This document shows, one piece after another, positions 1 through 11,992 of a stretch of 64,000 nt of DNA. The notes beneath the pieces are model-generated. The model was not told where the DNA came from, searched no databases, and saw nothing but the letters and a program-made list of their open reading frames with translations. This DNA comes from Mortierella sp. BCC40632 (lineage: Eukaryota > Mortierellomycota > Mortierellomycetes > Mortierellales > Mortierellaceae), in assembly GCA_011634665.1 (NCBI GenBank), contig WAEK01000007.1:332001-396000 (forward strand), read 5' to 3'. How positions within the stretch are numbered: the stretch's first letter is position 1; each line of letters starts with the position of its first letter. Both the position numbers and the translations under genes were made by a program.

Positions 1-2069
1 TGATCTTCATCGCCTTATCGACACTGCGCCGCAAGAAGAACTCCTCCATGATCAAGTAATGGTCCATGACCTCCTCCACTTTTCCTGTGAGTCCACTGAC
101 ACGCAAGAGACCACTCTCGTTGTACAGGTTCTTGCGCTTTTCCACAGATGTTGCACCAACGCCATCCTTTTGCTCCAGTAGTTCCATTTCTGACTGTTCT
201 CGAAAAGAAAAGAAGAAAAATCAGAAGAGTGTTAGGTGTAAACCTTTAGCTAAGGGCAGGAAAATACACTCCAGAAATTATAAACGAGGCGCTCGTACCT
301 TTGCTCTCGATTCCAGGAACCTATTGAAGATATGAGCACGTTGTGAGATCAACACCATCTCGTTTAGGATAATGTCCAGTTCGCGAGGGTCTATGATATC
401 CGGAACCGAAATGGACTGCTGCGAATTTGATCCGCCTGGCTGAGGTGTCAAGTTTCGAATGGGACCTGAATGTTGAAGATTGTTTCTTCTCGGTGTTTCT
501 CTAAACGACTTGATATCGTTAATCTTAATGATATAAAAAGATATTATGGGTACGATATAGGTCAGTCATGCTTTCTTTTTTTTTTTTTTTTTTTTTTTTT
601 TTTGCACCGCCCTCAGGATCAAGCCTCTTCTCTATCGTGAAATCATTAGGATCTATACCTTTCGTGCAATTTCACGCTCTTCTTCAAATGCTTCCAGAAT
701 CTTTTTGCTCCGTGTGTCACTCTCTTCCTGAAGTCTTTGGATTACGCGAAGCATCTTTCCTGGACCATAGTGTCTTTCCACCACAGGCTGATGCTGATCC
801 ACAATTATAGCGATCGACTCGAAGAGGCGGATGAGCGAATCTGCGTAGAATGTTGGTGTTTTTGCTAATTTAACGGAATGTGAATACACCAGGATCTGGT
901 GAACATCTGACAATTTTTAAAAAGAAAAAAGAATAAAATGGAAGAAAAACCTCTACTTGCCAAAATAAACGCGTGCCTGTCCCGATGCTAGACTTACCTG
1001 GTGCTACCAAGGACGCTTGAGATTTCCCAGAGACAATAGCACAAACAAACTTCGAGTACTTGTCCAATCCAACTTGCTCTTCGCCCAGTAGAGGGAACAA
1101 TTTGAAGTAGCGTGTAATGTCTTCTTCAGACTGTCTCTGGACCGCGTTCTCGAATTCAGTAGAAATGATTTCCAAAAGCTTGGATTTGGCATTATCCAGG
1201 ATAACGGTTGGATACTCAGGATTCGACACGGAGGGCTAGTAGAGAAGACCCAATAGATGTCAATAACTTTCTCTTTAAAAAAAAGTAGATAACTTTCATC
1301 GATTCGCCTTTCAGGGCTTCAAAGCATGCAGAGAATTCCTCCTACCACTGCGATCTCTGCGAAAGAACCTTCCAGGATGGTCCTATCAAATCCGAGCGCC
1401 TTATGCATATGTCGCGCCGCGTCCTCGTAGTCCATCTGCTCAAGAGCCCTCTGGACACCTGAGATACAGAACTTGAGTTCCTGAACGTCGTCCACATGTT
1501 TGATCGCGATCTGAACACGCGACTGTTCTAGATCCAGTTGCCGAACCTTGGCACTGATGCCTTCTGCAAGCCCCGCAGTGTTGACAATAATGTTCACCAG
1601 CGATTTCGATTCCTCCTGCAAGGCGCCTAGTTGTGGCCTAAAAGATAAAAGAGAACAACGTGTCAATTGTTCCAAAGACGTATTAGTGTCATAAATATTT
1701 ACAAAAAAGAAAAGAAAAGAAAAAGGCGTCTGGGTCAGCATCCTATATCCTAGAGTGCACAGCAAGTTCTCTTCCCAGTACAAATCATTACTCCAAGACT
1801 TCTAGCTTATCAAGACAAGCTTCCAGTTCCTCATGGTCAGCCAAGAGTTCATCCAGGTCATCATCGATTTTTGTCTCTTCCAATTCGAGCTGTCGGAGAC
1901 ATTCTTGAATTTCAGCCAGATTGGTTAGGGCCTTGATGTGGTCCATAGTCAGCCTGGCGAGGACAGGGTTCTCAGGTGAGTCCTTTGGGTCATTGTTGGA
2001 GGTTTGGTTGACTAATTCTGTAGGGAGCCCTAAAGGCGATGGGTGAATTGCTGGAGCGGTAGATGCCAT
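1..2069 (-). CDS. COG4: Conserved oligomeric Golgi complex subunit 4, 5' part (runs off left edge)
   Basis: COG4 belongs to lobe A of the COG tethering complex, which captures retrograde vesicles at the Golgi. The start is the ATG at 2069. Exons read on the minus strand are 2069-1792, 1637-1346, 1235-998, 906-659, one around 500-300, and one from about 200 to the window edge; the first four join in frame at GT..AG introns. The N-terminus has an acidic coiled coil (LDELLADHEELEACLDKLEV). It is followed by family-typical blocks: AEGISAKVRQLDLEQSRV, DDVQELKFCISGVQRALE, YFKLFPLLGEEQVGLDKYSK, HQPVVERHYGPGKM and DPRELDIILNEMVLISQRA. These line up in order with animal COG4. The C-terminal domain lies outside the window. 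A 27-nt T tract sits in the intron near 577-603. Identification is confident; the boundaries of the last two exons are approximate. Confidence 0.93.
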
Positions 2070-2337
2070 GCTTCCTATGCTTGTGCGGACATCAGATGAA
2101 AAAAGGGGGAAAAGAAAAAAAAAAAAAAAAAAAAAAAAGAGTTTGGCTGAAGGCCAAGGGCCAATTTTCTACCGTTGCTCAGACCATGACTATCACTTCC
2201 TTGCAGGCGTCGACAAGATGCCTCCCTCTTTTATTGGGTGTGTCTTTTGCAATGTTCACTCTTGCATGTCTGTGTAGTAGTGGGGGGGGGGTATTCCGGC
2301 TCTTTCTCATCTATTGCCAATGACTCTGGCCTGGATA

Positions 2338-2942
2338 TTACGAGGAAGGGGTCATTGGCTTGACTTCTTCATCCGCCGACCGAACAAGCTCTCCAATCGA
2401 CCTCTCTAGCTCCTCAAACTTGCTCTGCATGGCATCCACTACATTAAAAACGAAAAATACAACGTTCTCATTAGTCTCAAAAGTCCATTGGCTAGCATTT
2501 CCTCGTAGAATGAACCCTTCGGTTTATCCAATAATCAAGAATCATACTTCGAGTAGTGATTTGGTCACATAGATCGTCGACTCTCTTGTTGCAATCGGCT
2601 AGCAGCTTCTCGATCTATTCACAAGGGCAAGATTGAACACGAGGGTTATGACCAAGTCTTCAGACAGGGCATTCATGCAGCTCAATGTTCTCTTCCTGCA
2701 ATTACATGTATCGTTAGTTCCTGAGGGCTGACATGTTGTTCACCAGTCGTTTCTGAAGTTGGCTGCCTTTCTTGGTCCTGAGGGGACGGACTCTTTTGAG
2801 TCACCAGCTGCGATGACGAGGACGACGATGCAAGTGATGACTGCGAGCCAGTCTGCGAGCCAGTCTGCGAAGGCCCAACCTCTGGCTCTACTAGAGCTGT
2901 TGTTACAGCTGTCTCGGTCTCGTTAATGCTGTCTGTGGACAT
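2338..2942 (-). CDS. HSBP1: Heat shock factor-binding protein 1-like small coiled-coil protein
   Basis: The last two exons (2614-2548 and 2438-2338, joined across GTATG..TAG) encode about 55 residues. They include VDDLCDQITTRMDAMQSKF and EELERSIGELVRSADEE, which match the trimeric coiled-coil core of HSBP1, a negative regulator of heat shock factor and a WASH-complex assembly factor. The first exon starts at ATG 2942 and codes for a Ser/Thr/Gln-rich extension that HSBP1 does not normally have. It can end at a GTGAAC donor near 2756, with a CTAAC branch point and a TGCAG acceptor 48 nt on. A tiny middle exon (around 2690-2650, reading through MNALSEDL) is needed to join the two parts. I cannot fix its edges, and the true start could instead be that internal ATG. 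The core assignment is good; the N-terminus is uncertain. Confidence 0.6.
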
Positions 2943-3047
2943 GTGGTGATGGACTGGACGATTTCTGGAAATGTCCGAATGAAGAAGAATATAGTTTTTA
3001 TTGAGAGTGAACTGCGCCAAGAATTAAAAGAGAGCGAAAAATAGAGC

Positions 3048-5039
3048 CTAGAGGCGCGTAAGCGTCATGACTCCTTCCACATGCCGCGTTTGTGGGAAGA
3101 GATCAAACCCGCGGATCCCCTCCACTTTGTAACCAGGGAGTCCCTTTGCATGGCACCGGTCCAACAGCCCCTGAAGATCTCTGGCCTGTGTCTGGACATT
3201 GCAGCTCACGTAGACAACTCGTGCTGGCAAGAAGGCCACCACCTGATCCAGAAATTCGTCCGAGCAACCCTTTCTTGGAGGATCAATAATCAATGCTGTC
3301 TCTCCTGCTGGGAAGTCGATATGCGCAAAGATCTTGTCTGCATCATCTAAATGAAAGGCCGTTGTCTCCGTTGACAGCTTGTTCAGGACAAGATTGTTCG
3401 TTGCGCAAGAGATGGAGGCGGCCGAAATCTCAACTCCAAGAACCTTCTTAAAGCCTTCATGACAAGTGATGCCAAAGAGTCCCGACCCGCAGTATGCGTC
3501 GACTAGGTAGCTGATTTCCCGGTTCAAGGTAACAGAGGATCCCAACGAGTCGGTCGTGGTTCCTTCAGTAGGAGTATCAGATGGTGAAGATGCGAGAGGA
3601 AGGTGAAGTTGATGCTGAACATATCCAATAAGAGATGGCAAGATCGAGTTGTTGTTCTGGAAGAATGATCCCGCAGGATAGTCGAAACGGAACTTTCCAA
3701 CCCATTCTGTAATAGTCGCCTTGTGATCAGTCACACAAATCTTTGTAGTTGATGGAGGATCGTTGAGTTCTGTGCCAGGTACGACAGGGTTGCTCTCTCT
3801 CAGAAGAAGGGTGGCTCCCTTTTTGTATGAGGCGATATTCCTATGGATGCATGTCAACTAGGATGTTAGACGAGAACTCTTCCATAGCTCATAGTGGCTC
3901 TATATGTCAGGTCGGCTCTACGCTTAAGCCTTCTTACTCTTTCACCTTGGCTCGCATAGCTGTCATTCCTTCATTCAGAATTGGGGTAGCGATTGGGCAC
4001 TCCTCGATATCCAAGATTCTACGTTTCCCTGCTTGCATGAATCCGATGTTCACAGACTGTGCAATTCCTGCGGACTGGTGCTTTGGGTTTAGGGCTTCAA
4101 AATGAGGCGTGATCTTTGTGCGGTAGTGAGAGTGGAGTGGCGACTGAGAGACGGGATCCACAGGTGGGAGTGAAGCGAAATACTTGCCTATACATGGTAA
4201 CAGGTCGATTTTATGAGCTTTAGGGTATTGTCGCCAAATGAAACCAGAATTGCCATAGGCACCGTTGGGTCTTACCAGCATAATTCTTGAAAGCATTCTC
4301 TACAACCTTCCTTTTGAACCCCATCTGATCTGCGTAAGAGATGTGTTGTAATTGACAGCCAGCACACTGAGAAAAGTACTCGCACAAGACATCCTTCTGA
4401 GCGAGTCTGTTGTCTGCTGGCTCAATGACCTCTACAAGATCAGCAAAAGAGTAGCCCCTACGCGTCGAAAGTTTTTAAAATATTAATTTCCAGTAGGCTG
4501 CAGAGAATAGCACTTTGTTGACGCATCCTAGGTTCTTTGCATTACCAGTTATGTCGGTATACTCTTGCTTTCACTTTCTCTCCAGGAATGACAAACGGCA
4601 CCACAACAACCCAGCCATCTCCTCTCTCAGGCAAAAGTGCCAGGCCTTCGCCCGATTGAGCCAGAGAGCCAATGGTAACCTCAAGCTCCTCAAAGTTGTG
4701 GAATGGAGCTGGGTTGGCGGGATCCCAAGTCCAGTGGTCATGTCCTCGCAAATCAATAATATCGCGCATCAAGACATCGTCGATATCCTTCTTGTGAAGT
4801 CGCTTGACTTTTTTGGAGCGTTTTGGAGGCGTAGCCACAGCTGTTGTAGTTTGGTCAGTGTTGTCCGAGGTTGAGGCTGCAGCTGTAGCAGGTGGAGCAC
4901 TGGCTTCAGCAACGCCATTAACTACTGCAGAAATAGCTGCAGCGCTGGGTGGGGTAACGGTAGATTGAGACATTAGACGATGCGAAGCTCGCAGCAAGTT
5001 GACTTGGATGAGTGAATGAAATCGACGGTAGACCAACAT
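3048..5039 (-). CDS. TRM2: tRNA (uracil-5-)-methyltransferase, TRM2/RumA family
   Basis: The enzyme makes 5-methyluridine (T54) in the tRNA T-loop using SAM. Four exons are read on minus: 5039 to about 4549, about 4459-4303, about 4273-3940, and 3857-3048. The C-terminal exon carries SAM motif I (DAYCGSGLFGI), the DPPRKG motif, and YVSCNVQTQARDL with the catalytic cysteine of the uracil-C5 methyltransferases. Exon 2 has a Cys cluster (CEYFSQCAGCQLQH) like the iron-sulfur-binding cluster of bacterial RumA/RlmD. The N-terminal part contains a TRAM-like stretch (GSLAQSGEGLALLPERGDG). ATG 5039 gives a leader rich in Arg, Leu and Ser without acids, which resembles a mitochondrial presequence; the in-frame ATG at 4973 would remove it. 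The two starts could yield mitochondrial and nuclear/cytosolic forms (inference). Stop at 3048-3050. Confidence 0.92.
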
Positions 5040-5365
5040 GTATTTTTTGAAGGCTCCTCGGTGTTTCGGACAAAGCAAAAGAAAGATTTTATAAACAGAC
5101 CAGCCCCTCGGACAGTCACAATCCAACTTTTTTTTTTTTTTTTTTTTTTTTTGTCCGTTATAATGGTCTACACGTTCAATTAGTGTCTTTTATTGGGGCT
5201 ACGGTGCTGTTGCACAATTGATTGAGGAAGATAGGTTTGATAGCTAAGTTTGGTAGCTGTGAGAGATTGACATCACCGCGCCCATCTTTGGCCTTGCCCT
5301 GCCGTAAACTGGGCCGGATATTTAACCCTCTACTATCACAGTCCTCCCTCACATTTTCCGCCCAT

Positions 5366-5390
5366 TCTCTCTCTCTCTCTCTCTCTCTCA
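5366..5390. repeat. (CT)n microsatellite
   Basis: About 12 CT units in the intergenic stretch downstream of TRM2's promoter side. No coding role is visible. Confidence 0.9.
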
Positions 5391-5497
5391 CATTCAATCA
5401 TTCTCTATTCATACCCCCCTCTACACCAAAATCAAATTTGATACTGGAGATCCCTGGCCTGTGGAAAACTGTCTGGGATTCCTATCGACATCCTGAG

Positions 5498-5530
5498 GGG
5501 CCTCCTGAGGGGCCTCCTGAGGGGCCTTTC
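5498..5530. repeat. Short tandem repeat, three copies of an 11-mer CCTGAGGGGCC-type unit
   Basis: Three consecutive copies of cctgaggggc(c/ct) occur directly before the 5531-5875 reading frame ends. A related cctggggcct repeat occurs at 32850-32874. No function is evident. Confidence 0.75.
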
Positions 5531-5875
5531 CTAACAGGAATACATGTCCTTGTAGATCTCTTTGGTGCCTACTATTGGAGCATCAAAGAAACTCATCAAG
5601 CCTCTTCCTAACATACGAGCCCAGGCTCTCGGCAGGTTGTTGCCAAAGTGGATAATGAAAACTCTTCCAAAGAAACATTTGTGGATGGTCACCCAACCAA
5701 GATCAAAGAGAAGACTCATGCACGGAGGGGCACTACTGCCAAAAAAAAAAAAAAAAAAGTCTGCAGCTTGGTAGGTAAGATGATGACTTTCAGAGCCAGC
5801 AACGACCTCGATATCTTCTGTCCATACACGGAGACGCTTCACAAGGACGGCAATCACCCTTGGCAGGGTCTTCAA
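5531..5875 (-). pseudogene. Possible CRAL-TRIO-like gene remnant
   Basis: A minus-strand reading frame of 114 codons. Its C-terminal half (FDLGWVTIHK, then GRVFIIHFGNNLPRAWARML and GLMSFFDAPIVGTKE) loosely follows the last third of a CRAL-TRIO lipid-binding domain, where a short FDL strand precedes a hydrophobic strand, a helix and a DP/DA turn. The segment normally lying between the FDL strand and the hydrophobic strand appears to be missing. An 18-nt A/T tract (5742-5758 region) interrupts the middle and looks intronic. No start codon context or upstream exons were recognised between the TFIIIC gene end (6041) and here. It may be a decayed gene, the last exons of a small gene, or chance similarity. 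Confidence 0.3.
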
Positions 5876-6040
5876 GGTAGATACAGGAGATTGAGTCTAT
5901 TGTGTGTCAACAAACACGAGAATTACTTCAGAGGGGGGGGGAGGGTTCTTCTTTTATTGAAGCTCTTGCACATCTCGATTAGGGGCTCACCCTAAATCAT
6001 TAGTTCCTTGTGGTCAGAACACAAGGACACTCAACCAATT

Positions 6041-9000
6041 TTAGATCTTTCTCCAGAGGACATTATAATACCGGCCTCCGCAATAATAACATACGCTACA
6101 GGCTCTAAGCACGGCGTCGAGCCAAGAGGAGGCAGAATCCTGCGCCTGTGGTTCGGTGACCTGCAACGACTTTCGGCCACAACCAACACATGTGCGAGGA
6201 TGAAAATCTGAAATTAAAAGTGAAGTGACGGAACAGCGTTGCCAGGAGTGGCGGTTGGAGCAGATCGCTGTTGAGTTATTTTCGTGCCTGACTTCGGCAT
6301 CGCATGCTGGGCAAGTTTCCTTAGCGATGCCCTCAGCGTGACCCGACTCTGAGGCAGCCTTTCCTAACCCTTGGCATCGACCCTTTATAACCTTTTGCAC
6401 CTTCTCAGCTAGAGAGATCAGGTCGGTATCTTCCTTATGGAAGAGTAGGACACTATCACTCAATAACTGTAAAAGCAATTGATCTTGCTCTAGTTTGGAG
6501 ACAGGTTCACCCATATATGCTGTTAGCTATCCGGCTTGTTCGCTCTTGTAGCAGAGACAAACATCTCTTTTCGCCCTTAGCACAAGCACTCACCACCAAG
6601 ACCCTGTACAGTAGAAGGCGCTGACAGGGCTTCTTGCTCATCAAATAATCGCAGAATGGACCTCAAGACATGCCTCTGGATCCTTTGCTCCGCTGCCAAA
6701 GCTACCTCTCTAAGCTGGTCTTTTATACTTTCCGATATCGAAAGGTTCTAGTAGAGAAGGATCTGAGGTTGGTTACATTGCTTTGCAAACTCTATGAAAC
6801 AGGACAAAATAGCAAAGAATACAAACCTTGAACTGGTTCCAAACATAGATAGCGAAGCGGTCTACACCAAGCTCAGAGCCCCCGAAGATCGCCCACTCTA
6901 GCCTAGAGAATCAATTACCAACAAAAAGCTGTGATTAGTGAAACCTAATGACCAAGACTTTCTCGACAAGCTGGGACAGCATTAGTAAGTACCTCTCTTT
7001 CAATGTTGTCTGGGTAGCACGAATAGCCTCAGCCTTCGAGAATGCCTCTTTTGTCGACGACTCCTTTGATATCGCTGTGCGCACTGCTTTGACAAGGTCC
7101 CCAAACATTGATCCGTTCTCTCTTTTCACAAAGCTCTCACCGAGTAATACAAGAATATCCCAGAGGTAACTGGCCGGATTCTTTTGGAGACCTGTTATTA
7201 TTGTAAAACAGATTAGCCCTGGAAACTAAACGAATCGGATACATCAACTCTGCAGTACACTCGGTGAGCTTACAAATGCCGGATATTGTCAATTGCGACG
7301 CCAAACGCCTGAGCAATAGCTCCTTGGTATTCTCATCAGTGTCCCTGTGTGCCTTCGAAATAACAAATGTGCAGGACTCGTATCTCTCTCTCTGAAATTC
7401 CATTTGGAAGGGTGAAGTTACGCTACGATAGTGTATAGGTGTTGATGTTAATTCAAGTCAATACAAATCCCCATATATATCCTAACCAGTAGACTGGTAT
7501 CACATAAAATTCTCACCAATAGGTTATTGCAAGATGCATTCCCTCCGTAGATCTGTCGCCAGAAATGATATGGAGTTGCAGTCTACTGCCTACTCCGCTG
7601 CTGCCCTCATCTTCATCATCAGCGGCAATATCAGCATCTCCATCTTCCTGTTTAATGTTTGTCATCGATTGAACGTGACACCGTGAAATGATGCTTTGAC
7701 TTATGAAGTCGACAAGGTCTTCGTCAGCAGACAAGCCATCGTCGTTTACACAAAGGACACAGTGCTTGCCGTCCATAAAGAAGATAAAGAGTTTGTCTGA
7801 TGTTGTATCCCAGGATATTTCTGAAATCGCCTTTGCAATAGGTCGTCGCCACACAAGCACTTTGTTCGTCTCGGGGTTCCATACATTAAGTCTATTTCCT
7901 CTGTTGAAAGCTAAGAGGCACGGCTTTTCAGCTGCCTATTCAGGAAAACCAATACATGTGTTAGCGGCTGGTCATACACAGTAAATATAGCGCCTCGACA
8001 CAAGCGGTTCTTTGGCTCCTACCTCGATCAGTCTAGGCCGCCAGCGAAGAATTGAGCAAGGATGAGGGCCTTGCCCTGAGCAGTCTATCAGATCATCAGA
8101 CACTTGAATAGATTCCAGAGGAGATGATGGGTGGAACTTGATCCTACGCGCACTGACAATCCCCTCAGCAGTCGAGTATGCAAGGATCGAAACGTAGTGC
8201 TCCCCTTCAATAATCCATGGAGACCATGACAGCCTTGTGACCCAGCTCCTGCTTGGCGTGTCCCAAGAGCTGACACATCTTATGTCGTTCGGATCAGTCA
8301 CCTTCCAAAGAGTGATTGAACCCGCTTTGTTGCCCAGAGCGAGGAGTGAACCAATACCGTCAGTGAAAATCTTTGGGGACCACGCCAGTGATGCTGACTC
8401 GAGTTTGTCCGCCATAGTTGGATTGACTTCAGGATCTGCTTTCCAATGAGTAGCAACAGCCTTGTCCAGTACAATGCTCTACAGGGTGCGGAACAAACTT
8501 TTGTTACGCTTGGGATCCTTTTTTTTTTTTTTTTTTTTTTTTTGCAGTCGTAGAGAGCGTTGACAGTTAAGTGCCGAATTGAAAAGAGCGCCGATACCTT
8601 TTCCCATTGCCTGCTCATATGCGAAATCCCAGATGTATAGATGAATACTGAGTGTCTGGAGGTGATGCATGCCAGCATACATCTGTGTCGTTGAAGGGTG
8701 TCAGAATTAGAGGTCGTAATCATCCACTTTGTTGTAACAAGGAGGTTTCTGAAAACAACTTATTACCCTTTGCGCTGTGTGCATCCTGTTGGAGACCATG
8801 CTGCAGCTAAAAAATCAATGGTGCCTGTCGAAACAGCGTTCCTCATATTCGATACTAGAAAGGCCATCAATGAGATAGAGGATGAGCATCACAACATCTG
8901 CCGTTCACTGTCAACACTTACTTCCTCCTTAGTTGAATTAAGTCAACACACTACCATTTAGCTTCAATTTCCATAGCGGGCTGTCATTCTCGATTGATAG

Positions 9001-9137
9001 AGGTGGTGTTGTGGTCTTCAAGAACTTGTCCAAGGACAAGTTAAGTATCCCGCCGAGTGTTGGAGTCTATAGATTTTCAGGAGATAGACTTAGCTGACAA
9101 TAAACATGGGATGGAGACTTACACAAAAGAATTACTC

Positions 9138-9168
<31 letters not shown>

Positions 9169-9275
9169 CCTACAAAGATGTGAAGGGTTGAGGGTGTGAC
9201 CAGCGCTGCAATATTATCCTCTGACCAGATTAGCGATCCAGGCCGTCTCGGTCGTGAGTTGAATTCGAGCTCCAT
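6041..9275 (-). CDS. RNA polymerase III factor TFIIIC, WD40/zinc-finger subunit (GTF3C4 type)
   Basis: TFIIIC binds the A and B boxes of tRNA genes and recruits TFIIIB. The start chosen is ATG 9275 (MELEFNSRP), because the next residues, PGSLIWSEDNIAALVT, are the first blade of the N-terminal TFIIIC-delta propeller. Later exons read on minus contain CMLACITSRHSVFIYTSGI (8.6 kb), SASLAWSPKIFTDGIGSLLA, SWVTRLSWSPWI and ISEISWDTTSDKLFIFFMDG (8.4-7.5 kb), all propeller strands. The last exon (6514-6041) has a Cys/His array (CPAC..C..H..C, CVGC, CYYCGG) matching the C-terminal TFIIIC zinc finger. At least eight exons are present and several junctions are unresolved. A- and T-tracts lie in the introns at 8519-8543 and 9138-9166. 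An acidic loop (DGDADIAADDEDEG) sits near 7600. Confidence 0.82.
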
Positions 9276-10237
9276 TGCCAGACCGCAGGCACAAGGGTCT
9301 GATCCAAGAAATGACGATTGGCAGCGATGTGTGTCTGAGAATGTGCCAGATTTGCCCCCGAAATAAGAAAAGAAAAAAAAAACTGCAGTCCCCGAAAATT
9401 GACGCGTAAGGTGATCTACCCTACTACTGGCGCTATCATGAGCTCTGATATGCAGGACAGGAGCAAAATGGTCAGGGCCTTGAAAAGTCAAACAAAGTAT
9501 CCATCACTTTTGTGCTCAACCACTCGCCAAAACAATGCGCAGGAGAGACAGGATCCATTGAACGACTCCCGTGAGTTCAGAAAAGACGCGAACTATGTTA
9601 GAGCAGGGCTCATGAATCCTGCGTGGGGCTAAGGCCCGTCATTCTCACTATGAATCTACCTTTTGCAACCACAAGAATACTAAGGGAATATCGTGTGTGT
9701 GGCCTTGGACCGTCAGGCTATCTCACGATTGCGGGTGTACAAAATTTCTCTTTCCCACCAAAGTGTGAGGGGTAACTATCAGTCCTCTTCCGCGGAAAGA
9801 GACCCAATGAAAATGTAAGCCGTCTGTGCTCGGCATCCGAAGAAAATGGGTTTAGTCATGAAGAAAAGAAATGGCGAAAGAGAAGGCGAGAGAGAGATAG
9901 AGAGAGAAAGAGATAGAGGAACGACTCTGAATAGAGAATCAGAAACAGCAAAGAACGAACGACAGAAGACAGACTAGATGCCAGCAGCAAAATGAAGTAA
10001 AGCAGATCGACTTCGACTAAAAGTCAGTTACCTGAGGAAGAAGAGGAGCTTTTGCAAGAATGAAGGATTTCCAGGAGCAGAGAGCTCAGATATTCATTGT
10101 GCATTGACCAGAGATACCCAAGATAAAACTACAAAACTTAGACGTCACCTCGGTTGGGTGGGTGCCCCATTAATTTTATATCTCTCCCCTGTCCAAACAC
10201 CCAACGATCTTTATCCTTTTTCTCTCTCCCCTCCACC
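9276..10237. other. Intergenic region, divergent promoters of the TFIIIC subunit and IFA38
   Basis: No convincing coding sequence. A purine-rich GA stretch lies at about 9880-9930. The two genes are transcribed away from this interval. A pyrimidine-rich leader (ttttctctctcccctcc) directly precedes the IFA38 start codon. Confidence 0.6.
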
Positions 10238-11992
10238 ATGGATGCCATTGTTCAGTTCGTGCAGAGTAAGTCCAAATGTATTCTCATTCCACCATGCATC
10301 CAGACCCGCAGATGAAATACATGGACAGGATTCATAATGCTGTCGACGCTCTATTCATTTCATTACTCATCTCTAGAATCGAATACAAACGCCACTGCTG
10401 TTGCTTTGTTTGGAGCCATCGGCTTGGCCGCGGTTGCCCTCAAGACCTTGAGCCTCCTCAAGGTCCTGGTGGATGTTTTCCTTCGCTCTGGAATCAACGT
10501 AAGCGGGAAGAATGGTTTCGGGACGCCACGATCAAGCGAAATATCTGCACTAATTTTTTCTTAAAAATGAGGCGCTAATTGACGATACTCATGCTGCTCA
10601 CTCTTCGGAACAATTGATTTCGGACTATAGCTCAAGAAGTATGGTGCCGGTCGTGGTGGTTGGGCCGGTAAGGATCTAGGATACCATGCTTGCTATTTTA
10701 AAACTAGACTCAAAGCTGCCAGGGTATTCTGAAAGTCATGACTCTAATTAACCAACGTTCTCCTCTCGCTCCTTTTTTACATTATTTTCAATTGGAACTT
10801 GGTAGTCATCACCGGTGCCTCTGATGGAATTGGCAAGGAATTTGCATTCCAAATGGCCGCCAAGAAGTTCAACCTTGTTCTTGTCTCTCGCACGGCAAGC
10901 AAGCTGAAGGCGATTGCTGAGGAAATCGGTACGCCACAGACCTGGATGTTGAATTTTACTAGCGGCTGTTGCAACCGAGCTCCTACTCTTGTATTGAACA
11001 ATACTGGCCTATTTTTCTTGGAACTCAATTAGAACAAAAGTACAATGTGGAGACTAAGATTTATGCCATGGATTTCACAAAGGGTGCAGATCAGGATTAC
11101 CAGGCCCTTCAGAAGCTGTTGGAGCCAATTGAGGTCAATGTGCTTGGTAAGGATTGAACTCTGGGACCCTTGAGGTCAAAGTACTTGGCAACAAACACAC
11201 AGTGGAGTGAAAACATTGGCTGAATAATCTTAATTCACTCTGACACCTCTGTTCCGCTGAATCGAACCCCATCAATAGTCAACAACGTCGGAACCAACCA
11301 CGATATCCCCACCCCTTTTGAAGAGGAGTCCGATGAGGTTATGAAGAACATTGTTGAGGTTAACATCAATGCCGCCATGAAGATGACCAAGCTCGTTGTT
11401 CCTCAAATGATTACTCGGTGAGAATTAGACTTGATAATACCCTCATCTAGGATCTCCTGTCTCTTCTCTTTCAGATATCACTCAACTGTACATACACTAA
11501 TTACTTTAATCTTCTACATTTTTGGCTATGGTTGGTGGCTTTAGCAAGAACGGGTTGATCATTAACTTGGGTTCATTCGCAGGTCTTGTCCCCACGCCTT
11601 ACCTCTCCATCTACTCCGGCTCCAAGGCTTTCCTCTCAAGCTGGTCTCAGGCAATTGGTGCCGAGTTGGCTCCAAAGGGCATCCATGTCCAGAACGTTAA
11701 CACCTTCTTTGTCGTCTCCGCTATGTCGAAGATCAGACGTGCTACCATGTTGATCCCCTTCCCTAAGCCTTATGTCAAGGCTGTCCTGGGTCGTATTGGC
11801 ATTTCTGGCGGTGCCTCTACTCCTTTTACCTCGACCCCTTACTACGGCCATGCAGTCGCTAACTGGGTGATCGACAACCTTTTCACTCGGTCTTACTGGG
11901 TCAAGCACAACTATGATATTCAGGTTGATATTCGTAAGCGTGCCTTGAGAAAGAGGGAGCGTGAGGCTGCCGCTGCTGCCAAGAACCAATAA
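10238..11992 (+). CDS. IFA38: Very-long-chain 3-oxoacyl-CoA reductase (3-ketoreductase)
   Basis: This ER enzyme performs the NADPH-dependent second step of very-long-chain fatty-acid elongation. Seven exons join in frame to 336 codons: 10238-10265, 10377-10498, 10631-10667, 10806-10928, 11033-11146, 11279-11417 and 11545-11992. All introns are GT..AG. The N-terminus has a hydrophobic segment ([20 protein letters not shown]). The SDR fold follows: the cofactor motif [13 protein letters not shown], a catalytic Ser in INLGSFAG, and YSGSK with the catalytic Tyr and Lys. The C-terminus is strongly basic ([18 protein letters not shown]), fitting ER retention. Length agrees with HSD17B12/yeast Ifa38. 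The first exon is only 28 nt, placed by the sequence context ccaccATGG. Confidence 0.93.
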
